Below are positions 1-5,072 of a stretch of 6,287 bases of DNA, piece after piece. How positions within the stretch are numbered: the stretch's first letter is position 1; the number at the start of each line of letters is the position of its first letter. This stretch comes from DATFIX01 sp047617305 (GTDB lineage Archaea; Halobacteriota; Halobacteria; Halobacteriales; Natrialbaceae), in the NCBI GenBank assembly GCA_047617305.1, contig JBLGCL010000169.1:1-6287 (forward strand), read 5' to 3'. Made by a program: the position numbers and the translations under genes. A model generated the notes under the pieces. The model was not told where the DNA came from. It worked only from the letters and a program-made list of their open reading frames with translations, and ran no database searches.

Positions 1-112
1 GGCGACCGTCTCGCGCGGCGGCGAGGTGCAGGTCTCGCGGGGCAGCGCCATCGCGGACGAACTCGAGAGGGCTATCGACCGCCAGCAGACGATCACCGTC
101 GTACCCTCCTAG
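1..112 (+). CDS. C-terminal end of an unidentified protein (partial)
   Basis: Only the last 36 codons are present. The open frame begins at base 2 and closes with TAG at 110-112. The readable tail contains GGEVQVSRGSAIADELERAI and ends in ITVVPS. The acidic, Ala-rich helix (AIADELERAID) followed by a short beta-like stretch fits a haloarchaeal soluble protein, and this is the only frame here with that character. I do not recognise the family, and too little is left to assign a function. No membrane segment, cysteine motif or known C-terminal signature is visible. The gene converges on the minus-strand regulator that ends at 302. Confidence 0.6.
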   Translation, partial: ATVSRGGEVQVSRGSAIADELERAIDRQQTITVVPS

Positions 113-301
113 CGGTCGCGCCGTTTTCCCGATTCCCGGCCCCCCGTCCCGTCTCCGCACCCGCCAAGCGATCGACGACCCGCCGGCTCTGGCGGTCGGG
201 GGTCTCGTCGACCGGTCGTCGATAGAAAGACGCGGCGGGCGGTATATTCCGGGGTGGCGGCGATAGCGTGCCGGCGATTCAGCGCGGGCCGGATCCGGTG
301 G
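113..301. other. Convergent intergenic region with possible 3' ends
   Basis: These 189 bp lie between two converging stop codons and hold no supportable gene. A TTTT tract at 123-126, 11 nt after the plus-strand stop, could serve as an archaeal-type T-rich termination signal. On the minus strand, TTTC (complement of 225-229) follows the regulator stop at greater distance. The inverted repeats are listed separately. A GTG-started plus frame at 254 runs antisense into the regulator and looks like a shadow. Confidence 0.4.
171..223. repeat. Nested inverted repeats between convergent genes
   Basis: ATCGACGACC (171-180) is a perfect inverted match to GGTCGTCGAT (214-223). Inside it, CCGCC (180-184) can pair with GGCGG (191-195) across a 6-nt loop, and CGACCGGTCG (209-218) is a 10-bp perfect palindrome. 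The position between two 3' ends suggests a 3'-UTR structure or terminator-associated hairpin. High GC content makes chance pairing likely, so the functional claim is weak. Confidence 0.35.
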
Positions 302-661
302 TCATTCGCCGCAGCAGGGATCGGCGTTCTTCGAGCGTCCGGACCCGTTCGTTCGAGAGTCGCCCGACGTCGCGACGCCGCCGTCGGCCTGCGCCTCCGC
401 TTCCGGTTCGGACTCGCCCGGTGCCTCCTCGGACAGTTTGTACAGGCTCTGGCGGGCGTCGGCGAAGTAGACGTCCTCGTCCACGACGTCGATGTTCTCG
501 AGCCGCTCCAGGGCGTACCTGACCGTCCGGGCCGACAGCATCGACTCGCTGACGATCTGCTTCTGCGTGAGCGGCCCGTCGTACTCGAGTACCTTGAAGA
601 CGAGTTTCGCGCTCGGTGGGAGGTCTTCCAGTGATTCCTCCCCATCGGTTTGGGCCATCAT
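302..661 (-). CDS. Small MarR-like winged-helix transcriptional regulator
   Basis: This is a 119-residue cytoplasmic DNA-binding protein. Residues about 14-75 form a winged helix: LPPSAKLVFKVLEYDGPLTQ, then helix 2 (KQIVSESM), the recognition helix (SARTVRYALERLENIDVV) and the wing (DEDVYFADARQSLYKL). This matches the short MarR/HTH regulators common in haloarchaea; ligand and targets are unknown. From about residue 78 the chain is low-complexity, rich in Glu, Ala, Ser and Gly, and ends in DPCCGE. Those two cysteines (116, 117) are the only ones in the protein. I chose ATG 661-659 because a TATA-like TTTATG lies 24-29 nt upstream, implying a leaderless transcript; ATG 658-656 is equally possible. 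An upstream in-frame ATG at 700 would place this TATA box inside the coding region. The gene is divergent from the EMC6-RLI operon and could control it or itself; that is inference. Confidence 0.82.
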   Translation of the reverse strand: MMAQTDGEESLEDLPPSAKLVFKVLEYDGPLTQKQIVSESMLSARTVRYALERLENIDVVDEDVYFADARQSLYKLSEEAPGESEPEAEAQADGGVATSGDSRTNGSGRSKNADPCCGE

Positions 662-684
662 TACGAATCGAAAGTCTCCAGGGG

Positions 685-690
685 CATAAA
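685..690 (-). promoter_or_regulatory. TATA box of the small wHTH regulator
   Basis: On the minus strand TTTATG (690-685) sits in GC-rich surroundings, 24-29 nt before the ATG at 661. That spacing puts transcription initiation at or next to the start codon, as expected for a haloarchaeal leaderless mRNA. It is the main reason for preferring the shorter protein. Confidence 0.6.
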
Positions 691-715
691 CATTGAGCAT
701 CCCGGTGTATCAGTG

Positions 716-730
716 TTCACATCTGGTGAA
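716..730. promoter_or_regulatory. Dyad TTCAC-N5-GTGAA, candidate operator
   Basis: TTCAC (716-720) and GTGAA (726-730) are perfect inverted arms around ATCTG. The dyad lies in the 161-bp divergent spacer, about 26 bp upstream of the regulator's TATA box and 57 bp upstream of the EMC6 promoter core. Winged-helix dimers typically bind dyads of this size, so it is a candidate site for the adjacent regulator. No binding evidence exists, and 5-bp arms can arise by chance. Confidence 0.35.
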
Positions 731-786
731 AGAAAAGGGGGTTCCCATCCGGGTCGATCGCCAGCCCCGCGGGAGCGCGAGCAAAC

Positions 787-799
787 GAACGCCTTTTTA
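787..799 (+). promoter_or_regulatory. BRE/TATA promoter of the EMC6-RLI operon
   Basis: GAACGCC followed by TTTTTA (794-799) gives an archaeal BRE plus TATA-like core. The T-rich box is centred about 26-27 nt before ATG 823, so the mRNA is probably leaderless. The AACGCCTTT core (788-796) is repeated at almost the same distance from the start of the FilR1-type regulator at 5073. Confidence 0.6.
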
Positions 800-822
800 G
801 CGCGGATGCCCCACGATTCGCC

Positions 823-1146
823 ATGGCAACCGAAACGGCCGACGAGCGGCGCCAGCACCTCCGGGCCGTCACCGTCACGGCGTTGGCGGCGCTGTTCGGG
901 GTCGCCGCCGCGTTCATCTCGGCGTTCCTGACCGTGGACCTGTCAGCGACGGCGGCGGCCAAGGACCAGACCGCCCAGCTGGTGGTGGCCGTCGCCATCC
1001 TGGTACAGATTCCCCTCGTCCAGCAGTCCGGGTTCTACGACTCCGAGGAGTTCGGGGCGAAGCTCGTGTTGTTCCTCGCCTTCATGACCTTCTCGATGTG
1101 GTTCGTGACGTGGGGCATCCTCCTGCAGACCGGCTGGACCTTCTGA
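823..1146 (+). CDS. EMC6-like integral membrane protein
   Basis: This 107-residue protein has three predicted membrane segments: about residues 16-36 (ALAALFGVAAAFISAFL region), 50-68 (LVVAVAILVQIPLV) and 79-103 (KLVLFLAFMTFSMWFVTWGI). The hydrophilic N-terminus is charged (ETADERRQHLR), and a short polar loop with GFYDSEEFG precedes the last span. Length, span number and the FMTFSxWFVTW signature of the third segment fit the archaeal EMC6-like family, related to subunit 6 of the eukaryotic ER membrane protein complex. That complex inserts transmembrane helices; a role of the archaeal protein in insertion or stabilisation of membrane proteins in the cell membrane is inferred. ATG 823 is supported by the BRE/TATA core 26-27 nt upstream. 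It is the first gene of an operon: RLI starts 5 nt after its stop. Family assignment is from recall of the pattern, not a search. Confidence 0.75.
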   Translation: MATETADERRQHLRAVTVTALAALFGVAAAFISAFLTVDLSATAAAKDQTAQLVVAVAILVQIPLVQQSGFYDSEEFGAKLVLFLAFMTFSMWFVTWGILLQTGWTF

Positions 1147-1151
1147 GACCG

Positions 1152-2966
1152 ATGGCGGACGACAGCATCGCGGTCGTCGACCTGGATCGCTGCCAGCCCG
1201 ACCGGTGCAACTACGAGTGCAAGAACTACTGCCCGCCGAACCGCACCGGGAAGGAGTGCATCACGCTCCGGGGCGAGGACGCCGAGGAGGGCGACGCCGA
1301 CCAGGTGCGCATCTCCGAGGAGATCTGCCTGGGCGAGACCTGCGGCATCTGCGTCGACAAGTGCCCGTTCGACGCCATCGAGATCATCAACCTGCCGCAG
1401 GAACTCGACGACGAGCCGGCCCACCGCTACGGCGAGAACGCGTTCGCCCTCTACGGGTTGCCCGTCCCGCTGGAGGGACAGGTGACCGGGCTCCTCGGCC
1501 CGAACGGGATCGGGAAGTCGACCGCCGTCCACGTCCTCGCCGGCGAACTGACGCCCAACCTGGGCCGCCACGCAGAGGAACCGGGCTGGGAGGCGGTGCT
1601 GGATCGCTACCGGGGCACGGAACTCCAGGACTACATCCGCGACGTGCGCGACGGCGAGGTCAGCGTCGCCCGCAAGCCCCAGTACGTCGACACCATTCCG
1701 GACCGCTTCGACGGGAAGACGCGAGACCTGCTCGAGAACACCGACGAGCGGGGCGAACTCGACGCCATCGTCGACCGCCTCTCGATCGCGCCCGTCATGG
1801 ACCAGGCCATCGACGACCTCTCCGGCGGCGAACTCCAGCGGGTCGCCATCGCGGCCTGCCTGGCCCGGGACGCCGACTTCTACTTCCTCGACGAGATCAC
1901 CCCCTACCTCGACATCAGCCAGCGCATGACCGTCGCCCGGCTGATCCGCGATCTGTCCGACGAGGAGGACCGGTCGATGCTCGTCGTCGAGCACGACCTG
2001 GCGATCCTGGACATGCTCGCGGACAACCTCCACGTCGCCTACGGGCAGCCGGGCGTGTTCGGCGTCATCACCGCGCCCAAGAGCGTCCGCAACGGGATCA
2101 ACGAGTACCTCGAGGGCTATCTCCAGAACGAGAACATGCGCATCCGGCCGGACCCGATCGAGTTCGAGCAACACGCTCCCCGGCCGGTCGAGGCCGCGGG
2201 CGTCCTCGCGGAGTTCCCCGACCTCGAGAAGAGCTACGGCGAGGGCGAGTTCTCGCTGGCCGTCGAGGGCGGCGAGATCCGCAAGAACGAGGTGCTCGGC
2301 ATCGTCGGCCCGAACGGGATCGGGAAGTCGACGTTCGCGAAGCTCCTGGCCGGGCGCCTCGAACCCGACGGCGGCGAACTGGACGTCGGGCTCGACATCG
2401 CCTACAAGCCCCAGTACGTCGAGATCGACCGGCCGATGCGGGTCGAGACGTTCCTCTCGACGATCACCGACGACTTCGGCTCGTCGTACTGGAACACCGA
2501 GATCGCCCAGCCGCTGCAGCTGGAGCGGATCATGGAACAGAACCTCACCGACCTCTCCGGGGGCGAGCGCCAGCGGGTCGCCATCGCGGCCTGCCTCTCG
2601 GAGGACGCCGACCTCTACCTGCTCGACGAGCCCTCCGCCCACCTCGACGTCGAGCAGCGGGTACAGGCGACCAGCGCCATCCGCCGGTTCGCCGAGCGCG
2701 AGGAGACGACCGTCATGGTCATCGACCACGACATCTACATGATCGACCTGCTGGCCGACCGCCTGCAGGTGTTCGAGGGCGAACCCGCCGTCCACGGCCA
2801 CGCCGGCCGTCCCACGGACATGCGCTCGGGCATGAACGACTTCCTCGCCAACCTCGAGGTCACCTTCCGGCGCGACGAGCGCGTCGGTCGCCCGCGGATC
2901 AACAAGCCCGACAGCCGGCTCGACCGCGAGCAGAAGCGCGAGGGCGAGTACTACTACGCGCCCTGA
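1152..2966 (+). CDS. rli: RLI/ABCE1 ribosome-recycling Fe-S ABC ATPase
   Basis: This 604-residue soluble ATPase is expected to split ribosomes into subunits after termination with aRF1/Pelota. The N-terminal ferredoxin-like domain (1-75) has Cys14, 19, 23, 27, 36, 59, 64, 67 and 71, predicted to hold two 4Fe-4S clusters. NBD1 has Walker A GPNGIGKST (116-124), Q-loop Gln177, signature LSGGELQR (223-230), Walker B with Glu248 and switch His281. NBD2 has Walker A 386-394, Gln421, LSGGERQR (468-475), Walker B LYLLDEPS with Glu493, and His526. The ABCE1-specific helix insert follows Walker A of NBD1 (about 131-165), and hinge segments (SVRNGINEYLEGY, and the C-terminal FRRDERVGRPRINKP) are intact, so it looks functional. 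Oddities are a C-x4-C first spacing in the second cysteine cluster (59/64) and DEITPYLD where most homologues have DEPSSYLD. ATG 1152 is preferred over upstream frame extension into EMC6, because MADDSIAVVDLDRC matches the family N-terminus. No clear Shine-Dalgarno is seen; translation probably follows EMC6. Confidence 0.97.
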   Translation: MADDSIAVVDLDRCQPDRCNYECKNYCPPNRTGKECITLRGEDAEEGDADQVRISEEICLGETCGICVDKCPFDAIEIINLPQELDDEPAHRYGENAFALYGLPVPLEGQVTGLLGPNGIGKSTAVHVLAGELTPNLGRHAEEPGWEAVLDRYRGTELQDYIRDVRDGEVSVARKPQYVDTIPDRFDGKTRDLLENTDERGELDAIVDRLSIAPVMDQAIDDLSGGELQRVAIAACLARDADFYFLDEITPYLDISQRMTVARLIRDLSDEEDRSMLVVEHDLAILDMLADNLHVAYGQPGVFGVITAPKSVRNGINEYLEGYLQNENMRIRPDPIEFEQHAPRPVEAAGVLAEFPDLEKSYGEGEFSLAVEGGEIRKNEVLGIVGPNGIGKSTFAKLLAGRLEPDGGELDVGLDIAYKPQYVEIDRPMRVETFLSTITDDFGSSYWNTEIAQPLQLERIMEQNLTDLSGGERQRVAIAACLSEDADLYLLDEPSAHLDVEQRVQATSAIRRFAEREETTVMVIDHDIYMIDLLADRLQVFEGEPAVHGHAGRPTDMRSGMNDFLANLEVTFRRDERVGRPRINKPDSRLDREQKREGEYYYAP

Positions 2967-2998
2967 GCGCTCCGGGCGTCCGTTGAGGGGCTTCCGCT

Positions 2999-3021
2999 CC
3001 GGACGGTTGCCGTCCGTCCGG
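2999..3021. terminator. Hairpin between convergent RLI and permease genes
   Basis: CCGGACGG (2999-3006) and CCGTCCGG (3014-3021) form an 8-bp perfect inverted repeat with a 7-nt loop. A competing shorter hairpin uses CCGTCCG at 3010-3016. It lies in the 61-bp spacer between the RLI stop (2966) and the permease stop (3028), where it could act on both transcripts. There is no T-tract, which archaeal termination usually needs, so the role may be mRNA 3'-end protection instead. Confidence 0.4.
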
Positions 3022-3027
3022 TAGTTG

Positions 3028-3921
3028 TCAGAGATCGCTGTGCTCGAACCGCCGGTATCCCACCAGGACGGGAATCGCTCCCCACGCGATCAACACGACC
3101 ACCGACGCCCATTCCTCGAGGTAGAACGGCACCTCGCCCGCGACCCGGTTGGCGATCGTCAGTTGCTCGGGCGGGATCGAGGCCGGAACGTCTTCGAGAG
3201 GGAACTCCGGGACTGGGGCCACGTCCTCGTCCAGGGCCCACCCGGCGAGCACGCGGAAGGCTTCCAGTGGATTGAGCCGCTTCAGGAAGAAGTACCACGC
3301 CTCGGCCTGGACCCCGGGGAGCGACCCCTTGACGGCGTAGTACAGTCCCACGATGATCGGTTTCCAGAAGAAAACCATCCCCGTGAACGAACCGACGGCG
3401 AGTCCCATCGCCCGGCCACGGGTTCGCGCGGCGGCGGAACCGCCAACGGCGAGGCTCGTGAAGGTCAAGCCCACCAGCGTCCCGGCGCCCACGAACCCGA
3501 CGAAGGTGCCGACGTCGGGGAAGCCGTAGAGGGCCGCAACCAGCGCGCTGCCCACGGCGTAGCCGACGACCAGTGCCGTAAACGTGACCAGGAGCCGACC
3601 GACCAGCTTGCCGGCGACGACCCCCAGCCGGGAGAACGGGTAGCTGAGCAACACTCGCAGACTCCCGGACCGGCGCTCACCGACCACCGCGATGTAGCCA
3701 ACGACCAGCGCGATTCCGGGAACGAACAACTGGCCGAGCATCGCGACGCCGGCCAGCGCCTTCGCGGCGTCGACTGTCGCCGTCTCCGGAAACAGCTGCT
3801 CGGCGGACAGCAGCGCCATGGACAGAAAGGCGATAAACACGGCGGTGAGGCCCCATAGCAGCCGCGACCGGACGGCGTCCTCGAAGTCCTTCCTGGCCAC
3901 GTCGCGCCAGGTCGCCGTCAT
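3028..3921 (-). CDS. NosY-like ABC-2 type transporter permease
   Basis: This 297-residue integral membrane protein is the membrane half of the ABC exporter encoded with the upstream ATPase. An amphipathic N-terminus (TWRDVARKDFEDAVRSR) precedes six predicted spans at about residues 21-39, 62-80, 108-132, 137-160, 171-196 and 272-290. The cytoplasmic loop GERRSGSLRVLLSYPFSRLG (81-100), followed by GKLVGR (104-109), is the hallmark coupling region of NosY/ABC-2 permeases. A roughly 70-residue acidic, Pro-rich loop (VPEFPLEDVPASIPPEQL region) lies between spans 5 and 6 and is probably extracellular. ATG 3921-3919 overlaps the ATPase stop as ATGA, implying translational coupling. An in-frame open stretch extends upstream to 4569 but is Arg/Pro-rich and antiparallel to nothing conserved; it is a shadow of the ATPase gene. 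The substrate cannot be told from sequence. Confidence 0.88.
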   Translation of the reverse strand: MTATWRDVARKDFEDAVRSRLLWGLTAVFIAFLSMALLSAEQLFPETATVDAAKALAGVAMLGQLFVPGIALVVGYIAVVGERRSGSLRVLLSYPFSRLGVVAGKLVGRLLVTFTALVVGYAVGSALVAALYGFPDVGTFVGFVGAGTLVGLTFTSLAVGGSAAARTRGRAMGLAVGSFTGMVFFWKPIIVGLYYAVKGSLPGVQAEAWYFFLKRLNPLEAFRVLAGWALDEDVAPVPEFPLEDVPASIPPEQLTIANRVAGEVPFYLEEWASVVVLIAWGAIPVLVGYRRFEHSDL

Positions 3922-4976
3922 GCCGACACCTCCTCGAGATTGCTTTGCTCGTCCGGGTGGCGCTCCCGGGGCCGGTCGTCGGTCGTGTACGCCGTGAAGA
4001 CATCCTCCAGCGAGGCGTGCTCCGAATCGACGTCCACGACGTCGACGCCGGCGTTCGCGAGCCGCGTGACGACCCGGGCCTTCGCCCGAGAGTCCGAACA
4101 GGCGACCCGGAGGAGGCCGTCGGCCCGGGTGACCGAGTCGACGCCGTCGATCCCCGGCACGTCGACGCCGACCTCGCCGGTCACCCGTAGGCGGAGTTCG
4201 GCACCGGCGCCGACGGTCTCGCGAAGGCCCTCGACGGTGTCGACGGCGACCAGTTCGCCGTCGTAGAGGATGCCGACGCGATCGCAGACCGCTTCCACCT
4301 GCCCCAGGATGTGACTGGAGAAGAAGACGGTCGTCCCCGACTCGGCCTCCTCCCGAACGAGTTCGCGCATCCGGCGGATGCCGTGGGGGTCGAGCCCCGA
4401 CGACGGCTCGTCGAGGACGAGGAGGTCCGGCTCCCCGACGAGCGCCATCCCGAGCGCGAGGCGCTGTTCCATCCCCTTCGAGTAGTCCCCGACCGGGCGG
4501 TCGGCGTCCCGTCGGTCGAGGCCGACGCGGTCGAGGAGGTCGTCCGGGTCGTCCGCGGCGTCCTTCCACTCGATCGCGAACTCCAGGTGCCGCCGGCCGG
4601 ACAACCGGTCGTACAGGCCGAGGCCTTCGGGGAGGACGCCGATCCGCTCCCGGAGCGCTTCCGATTCCCGGCGGACGTCCATTCCCAGGACCGTCGCCGA
4701 CCCCTCGGTAGGGCGCGCGTAATCCAGCAACACGTCGATGGTGGTCGACTTCCCGGCGCCGTTCGGCCCGAGGAAGCCGAACACCTCACCGGCCCGGACC
4801 TCGAGGTCGAGTCCATCGACCGCGAGGACCGCGTCGTCCCCGGACCCGTACCGCTTGGTCAGGTCCCGAACCTCGATGACCGTCTCCGTCGAAGCCGTTT
4901 CGCGTACGGACAGTCGTTCTCCCGCTGCCGAAGTCATTCCTGTTCCCGGGGTAGGCCTTCGATCGCTTGTAATCAT
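3918..4976 (-). CDS. ABC-2 exporter ATP-binding protein (CcmA/DrrA-like)
   Basis: This 352-residue cytoplasmic ATPase energises the partner permease. The ABC core begins at VIEVRDLTKRYG (33-44). It has Walker A GPNGAGKST (70-78), Q-loop region VLPEG with Glu117 in place of Gln, signature YSKGMEQR (165-172), Walker B LLVLDE (185-190), D-loop SGLD (193-196) and switch His222. The Glu at the Q-loop and the YSKGM signature are frequent in ABC-2 export ATPases, so they do not suggest inactivity. The C-terminal region (about 235-330) is the regulatory domain of this class, ending with SLEDVFTAYT, and then an acidic tail. ATG 4976 is favoured because GAAACG lies 35 nt upstream on this strand, mirroring the divergent gene. 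ATG 4937, 13 codons in and preceded by AGGA, is an alternative; the first ~30 residues are not conserved-looking. Drug, lipid, peptide or copper-related export are all possible. Confidence 0.92.
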   Translation of the reverse strand: MITSDRRPTPGTGMTSAAGERLSVRETASTETVIEVRDLTKRYGSGDDAVLAVDGLDLEVRAGEVFGFLGPNGAGKSTTIDVLLDYARPTEGSATVLGMDVRRESEALRERIGVLPEGLGLYDRLSGRRHLEFAIEWKDAADDPDDLLDRVGLDRRDADRPVGDYSKGMEQRLALGMALVGEPDLLVLDEPSSGLDPHGIRRMRELVREEAESGTTVFFSSHILGQVEAVCDRVGILYDGELVAVDTVEGLRETVGAGAELRLRVTGEVGVDVPGIDGVDSVTRADGLLRVACSDSRAKARVVTRLANAGVDVVDVDSEHASLEDVFTAYTTDDRPRERHPDEQSNLEEVSA

Positions 4977-5072
4977 CTAACGGACGTGACACCACTTCCT
5001 GGGATCGTTTCACGAATCGGAACCGGACCGGTCGGCGAAACGCCTTTGAGAGTCAGTGACAAGAAAAGGTCG
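4977..5072. promoter_or_regulatory. Divergent promoter region, exporter versus FilR1 regulator
   Basis: This 96-bp spacer separates the two start codons. CGTTTC (5006-5011) and GAAACG (5037-5042) are inverted copies, one facing each gene, at 35 nt and 36 nt from the respective start codon, so they can be read as mirrored BRE elements. On the plus strand GAAACG runs into CCTTTGAG (5043-5050), a weak TATA-like box. On the minus strand the following bases (ATCCCAGG) are GC-rich, so the exporter promoter looks weak or activator-dependent. ACCGG-A-CCGGT (5022-5032) lies at the centre. Confidence 0.5.
5022..5032. promoter_or_regulatory. Central dyad ACCGG-A-CCGGT, candidate operator
   Basis: Perfect 5-bp arms (5022-5026 and 5028-5032) flank a single A, close to the midpoint between the two mirrored GAAACG elements. 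A regulator dimer bound here would sit just upstream of both promoters. The adjacent FilR1-type regulator is the obvious candidate, by position only. Confidence 0.35.

Noticed and set aside
254..634. GTG-started plus frame of 126 codons opposite the small regulator
   Set aside because: It is antisense to a protein with a clear winged helix, and its composition is off-frame in character. The TATA-like GTATATT at 242-248 is too close to the GTG to drive a leaderless start.
662..700. Longer start (ATG 700) for the small regulator
   Set aside because: It would put the TATA-like TTTATG inside the gene, and the added 13 residues do not resemble the family N-terminus.
1035..2801. Long minus-strand open frame (588 codons) opposite the EMC6/RLI genes
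   Set aside because: It is the antisense shadow of GC-rich codons in rli. Its repeated Val-Asp-Val patterns are the reverse complement of conserved ABC motifs, and no promoter or family signature supports it.
1205..2986. Long plus-strand open frame (593 codons) overlapping rli in another frame
   Set aside because: The product is extremely Arg/Pro-rich, the usual off-frame reading of high-GC haloarchaeal genes.
3025..3858. Plus-strand open frame of 277 codons opposite the permease
   Set aside because: It is highly polar low-complexity sequence antisense to clear membrane spans of the permease; no promoter was seen.
3922..4569. Upstream in-frame extension of the permease to 513 codons
   Set aside because: The extra stretch is Arg/Pro/Gly-rich and lies within the ATPase gene. 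The ATG at 3921 with ATGA overlap and a typical permease N-terminus is the better start.
4338..4626. Possible defect in the exporter ATPase (YSKGM signature, Glu at Q-loop)
   Set aside because: Both variants are frequent in ABC-2 export ATPases; Walker A, Walker B, D-loop and switch His are intact.
4311..5072. Upstream in-frame extension of the FilR1-type regulator to 531 codons
   Set aside because: It is antisense to the ATPase and runs through the divergent promoter. ATG 5073 has good leaderless spacing and begins at the winged helix.
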